From Crambe crambe (Eukaryota; Porifera; Demospongiae; Poecilosclerida; Crambeidae): a stretch of 64,000 nt of DNA. The notes under the pieces are model-generated. The model did not search any database. It was not told the DNA's origin and saw only the letters and a list, made by a program, of their open reading frames with translations. Positions 33,156 through 43,194 of this stretch are shown piece by piece; the first letter of the stretch is position 1; each line of letters begins with the position of its first letter. The position numbers were made by a program, and so were the translations under genes. Where the stretch lies: NCBI GenBank assembly GCA_963924555.1, contig OZ004597.1:4916404-4980403 (forward strand), read 5' to 3'.

Positions 33156-33392
33156 CTGTCATACGTATACAATTGAATTTCTGTAGCAATATATGAATTT
33201 TGCACCAATCAATTAGCAACTGCAGAAATTGTCACATCCTGAGGTGATGATAGTTCAATGGAAATGAAGAGCATGAAGATTTTGTTAGTTTCCCTAGTTT
33301 GTGCACCTTTCGATCAACAATGAAACCTTTAATGAAGAGAGTGAGAAAGATGGCCACATTCACTGCGCTATAGTGGACAGCAAGGGGCTGGA

Positions 33393-34501
33393 GTGAAAGC
33401 GTTGGCTTCACTTCAGTGCTGGGCTGGCCGTTCAGGTCTGCCAATATCCATAGTGGAACCAGCCATTTCAGGATCAACCATCACAGGAAATATAGTGCAA
33501 GCTGCCATTACCTTCAGAGATTTATTTGACCTGGATCATCTTAATGCTGTGTCCAAAGATCATGGATATACAAACATCATTACAAGAGACCAATTCTTTT
33601 ATGGTCAAAGTTCAAAGTATATCATATTTGTGCTTATTGAAGTCAATTGGAAAGGACTAATATGGCCTAAAGTTGATTCTGGTGATGGTGGTGGTATGTG
33701 TTACTCTAAACACACTCCTCACTATCCTTTGCTGAGTTTGTTGAAAAGGAGAGGATATTGCATTGTGAAAGTTGTATCAGTGGACAGTCAAATGCTTTCA
33801 GTGGAAGAGATGCATGAGATACTGGATGAACAGCAATATTACACTTATTTTCAGCAAGTGGAATGGACCTTGGTTTACACTCGAAGATTGTAAAGAGATT
33901 AATAATAACCTCAGTCTTCCATTTCGTCCCAGTTCTAGGCTTTTGAAAGATGCCAAACGCTATGAAAAGCTGTACAAATCTTCTAATCAGTTTATAGCAG
34001 TTATGCTACGAACAGAACATGCTGTTCTTCATGCTAGGAAAACATCCAGTCGGAATATAACTACATATTTTAATGAAGTGATCAGTCTTGTGAGGAAAAT
34101 TCGGTATGAAAGAAGACATGATTTGACACCAATGATTGCTGCTGATATTGGTAAATATGGCAGCAACTCATGGCATTGGTCTATCAAGGAGAAAAGTAGT
34201 AAATCGACTGCACAACGTTTAGTAAAAACGATGATACAGGTGTTATTAAAAGGTCAAATGAGTTTTGACAGTTGGTATAACTAGTAGAGGTTACATTGCA
34301 GCTCTGCAGAGGACCATTGCTAGTAGGGCAAGTTGTTTGGTGCTGATGGGAGGTGGGCATTTTCAGGAGTTGGCAGTGAAGGACTACTTATGGAATCATG
34401 ATAATGAACCACATAATAAATGGTGCATACACTTTGTGTGTGTTGACAATGAACACTATCTCAGGGACTTAATCTATAAAAGAAGAAATCAACAAAAATA
34501 G
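33393..34501 (+). pseudogene. Frameshifted glycosyltransferase-like (O-fucosyltransferase-type) gene
   Basis: Three consecutive reading frames (33393-33893, 33772-34284, 34265-34501) form one similarity path, broken near 33835-33860 and near 34265. Features are SGLPISIVEPAISGS, FRDLFDLDHLN, FIAVMLRTEH followed by a long helix, AADIGKYGS, and RGYIAALQRTIASRASCLVLM then GGGHFQELAVKDYL. The RTE strand and the late GGGxFQ loop recall the sugar-nucleotide site of O-fucosyltransferase-like GT-B enzymes, common in sponges and cnidarians. No signal/anchor segment is seen upstream, so the 5' end is also missing. Assembly error could explain the shifts, but two breaks plus a missing start favour a pseudogene. 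Confidence 0.6.
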
Positions 34502-35074
34502 TGTAGCTACAACTTAGCATCCATGTAGAGTTAATATTCAGCATGCTGCAGGTGGGATGTTAAACCACAAGGTCTTTTTACATGATATGAGGTTAGCATT
34601 TGAGGGTGGTGGGGCCTGGTCGGAGCAAGGGATAGCCAGTTTGGTTGCCAAAGTATGAGGTTAGCAGGACATGAACTCTCAGCACTCGTGTTGCCTGCTT
34701 AAGCTGCCAAATGGATGGGCATTGGTTTTGTATACAAGGGAATAATGCAATGTATTAGCTATGTCGTGCAACAATGACCTGCAGTTCCATAATCATGAAT
34801 AAGTGTACAAGAGGGATAAGGGAATGATATAAAATTAGTACAGAGTCGAAATGGCTATTTCACTATATTTCAGAAGGACTTAGCTAATCTATACAAAAAG
34901 AAATCAACAAAACTCATAGAACAAGAATCAAGTGTGCATGAAGCAGTCCTTCATTGTGTGTGGCAATGGATTCCACTATAATAGGGAATGAGGAAATACC
35001 TAATGCCAAGTAGGTGTTAATTTTTAAAAACAGTTGTGGCTTCTTAAAATGTTGGTACATTTTCCCCTCAAATC
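34502..35074. other. Duplicated 3' flank of the CARD-like genes
   Basis: Around 34795-34890 the text GAATAAG..AGAGGGATAAGG..AATGATATAA..GGACTTAGC matches 36940-37045, the 3' flank of the gene at 37078. This supports block duplication. No gene is seen. Confidence 0.55.
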
Positions 35075-36720
35075 TTAATAGTAAATTATAAAAACTAAAA
35101 ATAAACAAAAACTTCTAAGCACACACAAAGAATATAAGATAAGTGAGCTTGTTAGAGTTTCTTTCAGAGCTGATTGAGTTTCTCTTAAAGTCTCTTCAAT
35201 CTTTAATGATGACTTCTGAAGCCTTTGAATCTTTTTATTACTTGTTCCTCTAGACCTCCTTTCTCTCTTTCTAGAAATTCTCATAGTGGTGGATAAAGGT
35301 GGGGAAGTGTACATGGTACACAATGTAGTGTAGCATTACTGATACTGAACTGTGTCTGTATTATGTACTCCCAGTGACCCTGTAGTGAGGATCGAGTCTG
35401 CTGGTGAATCCACTGCTGGAGTCAACCATACCCTCACCTGTACTGTGACCTTGGAACAAGATCTCAGGTCCCAATAATTAAGTCAGTCGAGTGCTGTGCT
35501 CCGTAGTGTCTACTTTTTTATCGACTCTTTCGAGGATTGACAAGTACAAAAGATCATAGCTGGTAGAATTTGGAGTGGATTTATCCAGAAATCATAGCTG
35601 TAGCTTGAGTGGTTTGAGAGATATGGTTGTCTAAACCCAAGTTAGATGTATTGATTCTTGGCCACTTTTTCTACATTTTCTCCTTGATTTCTTCATCTTT
35701 CTTCTTGATTACAATTTCCTTCTCCTCCACTTTCTTCTTTAATTTACTGACCCTTTCGTTTAAGTCTTCAATTAGTGCATGATCCTGCTGTTCATCCAGT
35801 TTCAGCTTCTATTGTTGGGTTTATAGCATAGACATGTACTTTGAACTCGTTAGTTTTTCAACCAAACAACATGGCAGATTTATGGTCATCAGGCTATCAG
35901 TGTACTGTCAGTTTCAGTACCTGGATGTTCTCTTTGTTCCTCAGTGGACACCATCATCCTTTCTGTGGTATAGTGACTGCTGAGATTATGATATATGCTC
36001 TGCTTTAACCTTCTCTTGTTTTTTTTTTTGTTTTTTTTTTAACGAGCTCCTTGCACGATGGATGACAGTTCAGGATTTCTATGAAGGCATCAAATTTTTC
36101 GCCATCTTTCACACTGATAGGTACACACTGTGTAACAGGGAGTGTGCTCTTTTCTTTTCTGACTATTTAGAGTGACCTCCTTTGAGATGATTTTTTTGCA
36201 TGGCTCTTTTTAGCAATAGGTACTGCACTCTTCATTTGGGGAAAATATTCTTTAATAACACTCTGTCTTAACTTCATAGGTATGCTATATGGAGTAGGAG
36301 GCTTGCCTTGATGGGGATGAGGTGATGTGGGTGCTGGCTTTCTTCCAGCAAGTGAAGTAGGAACAGTTGGGGATAGTATAACACTAATCTTTTCCTTTTG
36401 CCTTATAGATCGAACATTTTGAAGACTGGTTGACTCCTATTGTTCACTTCTTCAAGCTCATCTTCTAGACCTTTCACTATTTTCTTCACATGATAGCACT
36501 TCTTTCAAGACAATCACAAAGTCATGAAAATGTTTAGATTATATTCAATCCTGGAGGCGATGTTAGTCAACACTTTGTTTTCAGTCGTGTCAATTTTTTG
36601 TAGGACTGTATTGTAAGTTTCTTGTTCAATCAAATAGTCTGCTAGACATTTTCTGCTATTCCACTCACTGCATTATTTGTACCAATCGTTTGGTCTGCAA
36701 ACTTATGTCTGAAAGCTCTT
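35075..36720 (-). pseudogene. Decayed CARD-like, coiled-coil, tail-anchored gene, interrupted
   Basis: On the minus strand, 36720 down to about 35640 parallels 38679-37490 of the intact gene (first and second CARD-like domains, start of coil), but with many frameshifts, deletions and an expanded poly-T tract near 36020-36045. The 3' end, LRETQSALKETLTSS then a membrane segment LFLVFIIYY, lies at 35260-35075. About 350 bp of foreign sequence separates the halves, including an orphan Ig-like exon fragment. Confidence 0.7.
35374..35474 (+). pseudogene. Orphan Ig-like exon fragment
   Basis: After an acceptor-like CCCAG, the plus strand reads DPVVRIESAGESTAGVNHTL then TCTVTLEQDLRSQ, a typical Ig-like beta-strand start with Cys. 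It stops without a partner domain. It sits in the foreign segment that splits the decayed CARD-like gene. Confidence 0.5.
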
Positions 36721-37077
36721 GACTCTGCAGACACAAATCTTGATAACATGACCTGAGGTGGGTGTTTTGGCATTTTTGTGGTCTATGAAGTTCTATGGGG
36801 GGTGTTTCTGAGCATGATAATCCAAGAAGTAAAATTACAGTACCTTGCATAGATGACAAAGATGCATAAACCAGATCTAGTCATTTTAACACTGTTCTGT
36901 ATGCATTGTGCAACAGTAACAATTCCTCATGATCATGACATGAATAAGATTAGAGGGATAAGGAAATGATGTATAACTGTTACAAATAGCCAAGTTACTA
37001 TATCAGATGATTGTAGTTTAGATATCTGAGGGACTTAGCAAAGAGGAAGTGCTTCCTTAGAATTTTTCCTTCAAATC

Positions 37078-38679
37078 TTAGTAGTATATACCATATAAAT
37101 AAATAATTATAACAACTAAAAAAATTGCTAAGCATGCACAAAAAACATAAGATGATAAGGTCTCCTTTAAAGTTGCTTGACTTTCATTTGGAGCTGTTTG
37201 AGTTTCTCTTAAAGTCTCTATGTTTGATATTGACTTCTGAAATCTTTGAATTTCGTTCATCATTTGTTCCTTTAGACTTTCTAGTTCAATCTTTTTCTTT
37301 TCTTGTTGAGCTAATTCTCTTTCTAGTTCAAACCTTTTCTTTTCTTGTCGAGCTAATTTCTCCTTGATCTTCAGTGCTTCTGTCGGATGTGTGGTACTTA
37401 TTTTTTTGATGATGTATCGGATATCTTCTTCTTCTTGCTTGCAATCATGTATTTTTTTATCCATTATAGTTTCTTGCTTCTTAAGATCAATTATTTCTGC
37501 ATTTTTCTTCTTGATTTCTTCATTTTTCTCCTTGATTTCTTCATCTTTCTTCTTGATTACAGTTTCTTTATCCTTCACTTCCTTCTTTAATTTACTGACC
37601 CTTTCATTTAAGTCTTCAATTAGTGCATGATCCTGCTGTTCATCCAGTTTCCTGTTATGTTTAGCTTCTATTACTGGGTCTATAGTATGGGCATGCACTT
37701 TGGACTTAGTAGTTTTCCCACCAAGCAAGATAGCAGATTTATGGTCATCAGTACTAGATGCAGTGGCTATCACAGTTTCTTCAGTAGCTGAATGTTCTCT
37801 TTGTTCCTGAGTGGAATGGGATTCAAGTACCTTGCTTATACCATCATCCTTTCTGTGGTGCAGTGACTGTGTTATATGCTCTGCTTTAACATCCTCCAAT
37901 GCTTGTTTTATGTTTTTAACGAGTTCCTTGCATGATGAACGACAGTTCAAGATTTCTATGAAGGCATCAAACTTCATGTCATCTTTTCGCACTGATATAC
38001 ACACACTGTGTAACAGGGAGTGTGCTCTTTTCTCTTCTGACTGTTTAGTGTTAGTAGCCTTTTTGTAAACCTCCCTTGAGATGATTCGTTTTGTGCGACT
38101 CTTTTTGGCAATAGGTAGTATCAGATGCTCCACTGCACTCTTCATTTTGGGTAAATGCTTTATGATAACGTTCCGTCTTAACTTCATAGGTATGCTATAT
38201 GGAGTAGGAGGCTTGCCTTGATGGGGACGAGGTGACTTTGATAAATGTCTTCCAGCAAGTACAGTAGGAACAATTGGGGATAGTGTAGTATTAGTCTTTT
38301 CCTGATGTTGATTTTGCCTCATAGGTTGAGCCTTTTGAAGGCCGCCTTCATCTGGTTGACTAATTTTCGTCCTATTTTTCACATCTTCAAGCTCATCTTC
38401 CAAACCTTTCACTATTTCTTCACATGATAGCACTTCTCTCAAGACAATCACAAAGTCATGAAAACGTTTAGGATTATATTCAATCCTGGAGGCAATGTTA
38501 GTCAACACTAACCTTGTTTTGTCTTGAGTTGTATCACCTGTTTGTAGGACTTTATCATAAGTTTCTCGTGCTATGAGATTGCGTGTTAGACACCTATCTG
38601 CTACTCCACTAACTGCATGATTTATGCCAGTCACTAGATCTGCAAACTTATTTATAAAGGCTCTGGACTCAGCAGACAT
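37078..38679 (-). CDS. Tandem CARD-like domains, coiled coil, tail anchor
   Basis: A single-exon 533-residue ORF starting MSAESRAF. Two CARD/death-fold-like domains lie at about 5-100 (INKFADLVTGINHAV, LIARETYDKVLQTGDTTQDK, RFHDFVIVL, CEEIVKGLEDEL) and 167-270 (IIKHLPKMKSAVEHLILPI, IISREVYKKA, KRAHSLLHSVCISV, KFDAFIEIL, CKELVKNIKQAL). A Ser/Thr-rich linker leads to a coiled coil (about 345-500) with KKKDEEIKEKNEEIKKK-type heptads, and a C-terminal anchor (YVFCACLAIFLVVIIIYLY). It is probably a cytosol-facing oligomerising adaptor on an intracellular membrane. The N-terminal half is very close to the neighbour at 43084-41618, but the coil and anchor differ. Function is inferred from architecture only. 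Confidence 0.7.
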   Translation of the reverse strand: MSAESRAFINKFADLVTGINHAVSGVADRCLTRNLIARETYDKVLQTGDTTQDKTRLVLTNIASRIEYNPKRFHDFVIVLREVLSCEEIVKGLEDELEDVKNRTKISQPDEGGLQKAQPMRQNQHQEKTNTTLSPIVPTVLAGRHLSKSPRPHQGKPPTPYSIPMKLRRNVIIKHLPKMKSAVEHLILPIAKKSRTKRIISREVYKKATNTKQSEEKRAHSLLHSVCISVRKDDMKFDAFIEILNCRSSCKELVKNIKQALEDVKAEHITQSLHHRKDDGISKVLESHSTQEQREHSATEETVIATASSTDDHKSAILLGGKTTKSKVHAHTIDPVIEAKHNRKLDEQQDHALIEDLNERVSKLKKEVKDKETVIKKKDEEIKEKNEEIKKKNAEIIDLKKQETIMDKKIHDCKQEEEDIRYIIKKISTTHPTEALKIKEKLARQEKKRFELERELAQQEKKKIELESLKEQMMNEIQRFQKSISNIETLRETQTAPNESQATLKETLSSYVFCACLAIFLVVIIIYLYGIYY

Positions 38680-40067
38680 TTTGATTCAAAGCTTGATCAC
38701 ATGACCCAGCTATAATGAAGGTGGGTGTTTTGCATTTTTGTGGTTCATGAGTCTGAACATAATAAAGAATTCTAAATTAAAAAGACAAGTAAGGATGGCA
38801 GTGTGTAGTAAGGTTCAAAAAAGTGCAGTTACCCCTTATATAGCTACCCCTCCTAACCCAGATTACCCAACTACTTAAAACTATTTCTATCCCCCCCATG
38901 AGAGGCCAAACCATGAGAGGCCAAATTTCCTACAGGCCAGAAGAGTAGAATATGTATGGCTCAACAGGAGCAGTCAATGAGACTGCTTATTTTCTGCTCT
39001 TCATACTGAGTAGGATTCAAAATACCTTGCCTACACCACATCCTTTCTGTGCTGAGATTGTGACTTTAATCTCCTCCAATGCTTGTTTTACATAAAGAGA
39101 GCTGGCGCTCTCTCTGATAGTAACAAGCTCCTTGCATCCCAGTTCAAGATTTCTATGAAGGCATCAAATTTATGGAGTAGGAGGCATAGGCGCTGACTTC
39201 TTCTAGCAAGTGAAGTAGGAGGAGTTTTGGATATATGCTAAGCCTAAGGAATTGAAGCACAAATGAGTTGGAACCCATCAGCTATTTGCTTGCCCACTTG
39301 CTATCAAATGATGTACATTGCCCTACTAGCATTTCTCTCAATAAAGTCATGAAAACACTTAGGATGTCTATATTTTATCCCAAACACTTGGATAAGCCAA
39401 GCACCTATACGATCCACTTTGATAAGCTGCATACATAAGAAGCTGTAATGCTTACCACTTGAAGTGATGTTAGTCAACATTTTATCTCGAGTTGTAGGGT
39501 TGTAGGACTTTATCTAAGTTCAGACTGTGTGCTAGACACCTATCAGCTATTCCACTCACTACATTATTTATGCTAGTCAGAAACTTATGGATTCTGCACA
39601 GGAGTCCTGTTGCATAATTATTTTCAGTCACTAATCTTATCTTCCTCTCCATAACCATTACACCACCTTCCTATAAACTACATAGCTATGATCTGTACAG
39701 ACTTTGGTGGGTCCTTTATTGAGGTTCCACTGTGACTATAATATGTTATGACTTCTAGTTTCACAGCCAATTTTTTGTCACCTGTGATCTAGAAAATGTC
39801 AATCTCTTGGGAGTAATGAATTATAGCTAATGTAAAAATTGGCTACAGATATAATCACATTGAATAAAAACTTACAAGTTGTAGGAGTCCTTTAATTCAC
39901 TGCATGCACTTTCACTCACTGCAATCCACTTACATAACAGCAAAATCCAAATAAATATCAGCTCTAAAAGCCTATAGAAATACTTGCTCACTCGCTGTGA
40001 CTCAAATGTTGCACATTGCCCTAGTAATATTTAACTGGTGTTGTGCATGTATCTGATACAAGTAAAG
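38680..40067. other. Intergenic DNA with a decayed gene copy
   Basis: A one-arm fragment of the palindromic repeat family lies at 38770-38845 (TCTAAATTAAAAAG, GGTTCAAAAAAGTGCAGTTA). The rest, apart from the relic at 38955-39620, shows no gene. Confidence 0.45.
38955..39620 (-). pseudogene. Heavily decayed CARD-like gene copy
   Basis: Scattered minus-strand matches to the intact paralogues keep their order: the CAATGCTTGTTTTA and AAGATTTCTATGAAGGCATC blocks (second CARD-like domain), TATGGAGTAGGAGGC, AGCAAGTGAAGTAGGA, then TTAGTCAACA, TAGGACTTTATC and GCTAGACACCTATC (first domain). Large gaps separate them and no frame survives. Confidence 0.6.
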
Positions 40068-40367
40068 GAAAAAATATTTCTTCTAAATAAAAAAGAAAAG
40101 TAGGGATGGCTGTGTGCGGTTCAAAAAAGTTGCAATAAGAGAGTAAACTTCAGTCAAGTAACCCCTTACCCATCACCAACTACAAGCTAACTATTCCCCA
40201 AGATGAGATATAAAGGGAGTGAAGTAGGAATAGTTACCTTGTAGTTGGTGATGGGTAAGGGGTTACTTGACTGAAGTTTACTCTCTTATTGCTGAACTTT
40301 TTTGAACTGCACACAGCCATCCCTACTTTTCTTTTTTATTTAGAATAAATATTTTTTCTTTACTTGT
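40068..40367. repeat. Palindromic foldback MITE, about 300 bp
   Basis: Arms 40068-40190 and 40235-40367 are inverted copies with few mismatches (left ACAAGTAAAGGAAAAAATAT, right complement). The loop is about 45 bp. The outermost ACAAGT-AAAGGAAAAA matches the end of the palindrome at 23823-24129, so they may share a mobilising enzyme. Single-arm fragments occur at 30885-30990 and 38770-38845. Confidence 0.85.
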
Positions 40368-40629
40368 TCATCTTTTTTGATGTAATTTACTTTATTATAG
40401 GCAACTGAATGCTGTGATTCTGCTATCAAAAGTTAAAGTTCACATATTGCAGCTATGTAGTTCATTGGAGGTTTCATCATAATATTGTATGAGCCGAAAT
40501 GAATCTGATCTGGAAGGACTAATGCTATCTATACAGTTTATAATAAGATTGCCATCGACTTAATTTTGTATATAATTTTTTAAAGCCTTTACTGATATGT
40601 ACCTGCATCAAGGCTTGATTCATAACCAG

Positions 40630-41540
40630 ACTAGTGCCTAGGGTTTATGCTCTGAGCATCGAGAGACCAACATCAAGAGAGAAAGCTAATGACAGATTTG
40701 CAAGTCAGTTGTGGGGTTAAGGTCCAAGAATCACATGTACGGGGCGGGGCATAAAAATATCTGCCACGTTGTAGGTTGAAAGGGAAAATGACGTGCTATT
40801 TTTGAACATGTCGAGTTAAAGGTAAAGGATTATAGTGCAGTCAATTTTGAGTAGTGTGGTATAAAAATTATAGCATTTGAATGAACCATTTCTAAAATAT
40901 GTTGTTTGATGATGATGATGATGAACGACCAGATGAAAACAGTGATTTTAGAAGTCGCTGTAAAATGATACTGCTTTGTCTTCTGCTCTTCATACTTGAT
41001 TCCTAGCACATTGAAGGTGTTCTGTCTTCAAGTTAGGAGTTGCTGGCTGTAGGAGGGAAGTATTCTGGAGTTATGAAAGAAAATACTAAGTCCAATGGGA
41101 CAATCCATGCCATCCCTACTACTTAGGTACTCTCTGATACTTTGGGTGGCATATATATTAGTGTTGCAGCAACCACCACCCCACAAGGCTTTGAGCATCA
41201 AATAGCGGTCTAGCTACGTGGGAGTAAGGTAACCATTCTCTAGGGTTTCATCAATCACAATACTCTGAGCATCTAAGATTAGCCTGAAGAGAGAAAGTTC
41301 TTTAGTACTAGCCTTGGCCCAAGGCACTCTTTTAGTCCCAGATGAAAATTAGAAAGTGCTATAAACTGACACTGCTTTTTTTCCTGCTCCTAGCACACTG
41401 AAAGTGTTCTATCTTCAAGTCAGGAGTTGCTGATAGTAGAAGAAGTATTCCAGTGTTACAGAAGGAAATGTTTGTACTACTGCAATGGGGCATCTGTGTT
41501 ATCCCTATATCGTACTCTCTGATTAATACCTATGCACAGT
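40630..41540. repeat. Diverged direct duplication, about 500 bp unit
   Basis: 40630-41100 and 41240-41540 share in order TAGGGTTT, CTCTGAGCATC, AAGAGAGAAAG, GATGAAAA, CTAGCACA-TGAA-GTGTTCT, TTCAAGT-AGGAGTTGCTG and AAGTATTC. No ORF is conserved between the units. Confidence 0.6.
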
Positions 41541-41617
41541 TACTGTAATGAAGAAGTAAATTCATAATTTGTGACTACCTTACATTTATGGCATGGATGA
41601 CAAAGCTGCATATCAAT

Positions 41618-43084
41618 TTATGCAATGAGCTTGTAACAACATAATCCAACTATTATTATAACAGCTACTATGCACACAGCAATAATTATCCTACATGAAC
41701 ATGCTTCTTGATTTTGTTGACGGACAACATTGGATAAATCAGCTTGAGTTTTTTTCAATGTTTCCTTAAATATTTCATGGTCATGCTTCAGAGTTGTTTG
41801 ATTCTCTTTTAGTGCTGCTTCAATCTCCAATGATTTCTTTCTATATTGTCCCAGTTCTTCCTGTAGATCCTTTTTTTCCTTTTCCAATTTTGCAATTTGT
41901 TTGGAATGATGATCTGTTATCTTCTTTAGCTTTTCTGACATTGCTTCTGACTGCTTTTCTAATTTAGCATATCTTATTTTTAGCGTGTCCAAAGTCAGTT
42001 GGAAGTCTTCTCTTTCTTGTTTTAAAATATTTATTTCTTTATCCTTCTTTTTCACTTCTTCTTTCAATTTGAATATCTGTTCTCTCATTCGTTGCTTTTC
42101 TAGTTCTGAAGTCTCGTTATTACAGACATATACTTTTGAGTTGGTAGTTTTCCCACCAAGTAACATAGTATATTTACAGTCGTCAGTACTAGATGCAGTG
42201 GCTATCAGTGTACTGTCAGTTTCTTCTGTAGTTCTTTGTTCCTGAGTGGAATGGACTTTGTCATCCTTTCTGTGGTGTAGTGACTGCTGAGATTGTGATA
42301 TATGCTCTGCTTTAATGTCCTCCAATGCTTGTTTTATGTTTTTAACAAGCTCCTTGCATGATGAATGACAGTTCAAGATTTCTATGAAGGCATCAAACTT
42401 TGCGCCATCTTTTCGCACTGATAGGCACACACTGTATAACAGGGAGTGTGCTCTTTTCTCTTCTGACTGTTTAGTATTAGTAGCCTTTTTGTAAACCTCC
42501 CTTGAGATGATGTGTTTTGTACGACTCTTTTCAGCAATAGGTAGTATCAGATGCTCCACTGCACTTTTCATTTGAGGTAAATGTTTCCTGATAACTCTCT
42601 GTCTTAACTTCATAGGTATGTTATATGGAGTATGAGGCTTGCCTTGAGGTGATGTGAGTGCTGACTTTCTTCCAGCAAGTGAAGTAGGAGCAGTTGTGGA
42701 TTGTGTAGCATTAATCTTTTCCTTTTGCCTCATAGGTTGAGCATTTTGAAGACCATCTTCATCTGGTTGACTAATTTTTGCCCTATTTTTCACGTCTTCA
42801 AGCTCATCTTCCAGATCTTTCGCTATTTCTTCACATACTTCTTTCAAGACTCTCACAAAGTCATAAAAGCGTTCACGTTTAAATTTAATCCTTGAGGTGA
42901 TGTTAGTCAACACTAACCTTGTTTTATCTTGAGTAGTATCACCTTTTTGTAGGACTTTCTCATATGTTTCTTGATCAATTAGATAGTGTGCTAGACACCT
43001 ATCTGCTATTGGACTCACTGCATGATTTATGCCAGTCACTAGATCTGCAAACTTATTTATAAAGGCTCTGTACTCTGCAGACAT
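41618..43084 (-). CDS. Tandem CARD-like domains, coiled coil, tail anchor (mosaic paralogue)
   Basis: A single-exon 488-residue ORF. I choose ATG 43084 (MSAEYRAF) to match the paralogue at 38679, although an in-frame ATG exists at 43105. CARD-like domains lie at about 5-95 and 155-258, nearly identical to those of 38679-37078 with a shorter linker. The coiled coil (about 320-455) and anchor (IIIAVCIVAVIIIVGLCCY) instead follow the downstream neighbour at 44943-43195: shared KLKEEVKKKDKEIN, LTLDTLK-RYA-LEKQ, DLSNVV and the RxIIAV..IIIVGL anchor. The gene thus looks recombinant between its two flanking relatives. Confidence 0.7.
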   Translation of the reverse strand: MSAEYRAFINKFADLVTGINHAVSPIADRCLAHYLIDQETYEKVLQKGDTTQDKTRLVLTNITSRIKFKRERFYDFVRVLKEVCEEIAKDLEDELEDVKNRAKISQPDEDGLQNAQPMRQKEKINATQSTTAPTSLAGRKSALTSPQGKPHTPYNIPMKLRQRVIRKHLPQMKSAVEHLILPIAEKSRTKHIISREVYKKATNTKQSEEKRAHSLLYSVCLSVRKDGAKFDAFIEILNCHSSCKELVKNIKQALEDIKAEHISQSQQSLHHRKDDKVHSTQEQRTTEETDSTLIATASSTDDCKYTMLLGGKTTNSKVYVCNNETSELEKQRMREQIFKLKEEVKKKDKEINILKQEREDFQLTLDTLKIRYAKLEKQSEAMSEKLKKITDHHSKQIAKLEKEKKDLQEELGQYRKKSLEIEAALKENQTTLKHDHEIFKETLKKTQADLSNVVRQQNQEACSCRIIIAVCIVAVIIIVGLCCYKLIA

Positions 43085-43194
43085 TTTTAATCCAAGCTTG
43101 ATCACATGACCTTAAGGTGGGTGTTTACATTTTTGTGGTCCATGAAGGAGGTGTTTTTGGGCATGATAATGAATAATACCTACAGTACCTTATA

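Noticed and set aside
33232-33477. Minus-strand frame with hydrophobic stretch opposite the glycosyltransferase-like pseudogene
   Set aside because: The plus strand has clear family-like motifs; the minus frame has none.
37125-37630. Plus-strand Phe/Leu/Ser-rich hydrophobic frames
   Set aside because: Complement of Lys/Glu-rich coiled-coil coding sequence of the minus-strand CARD-like gene.
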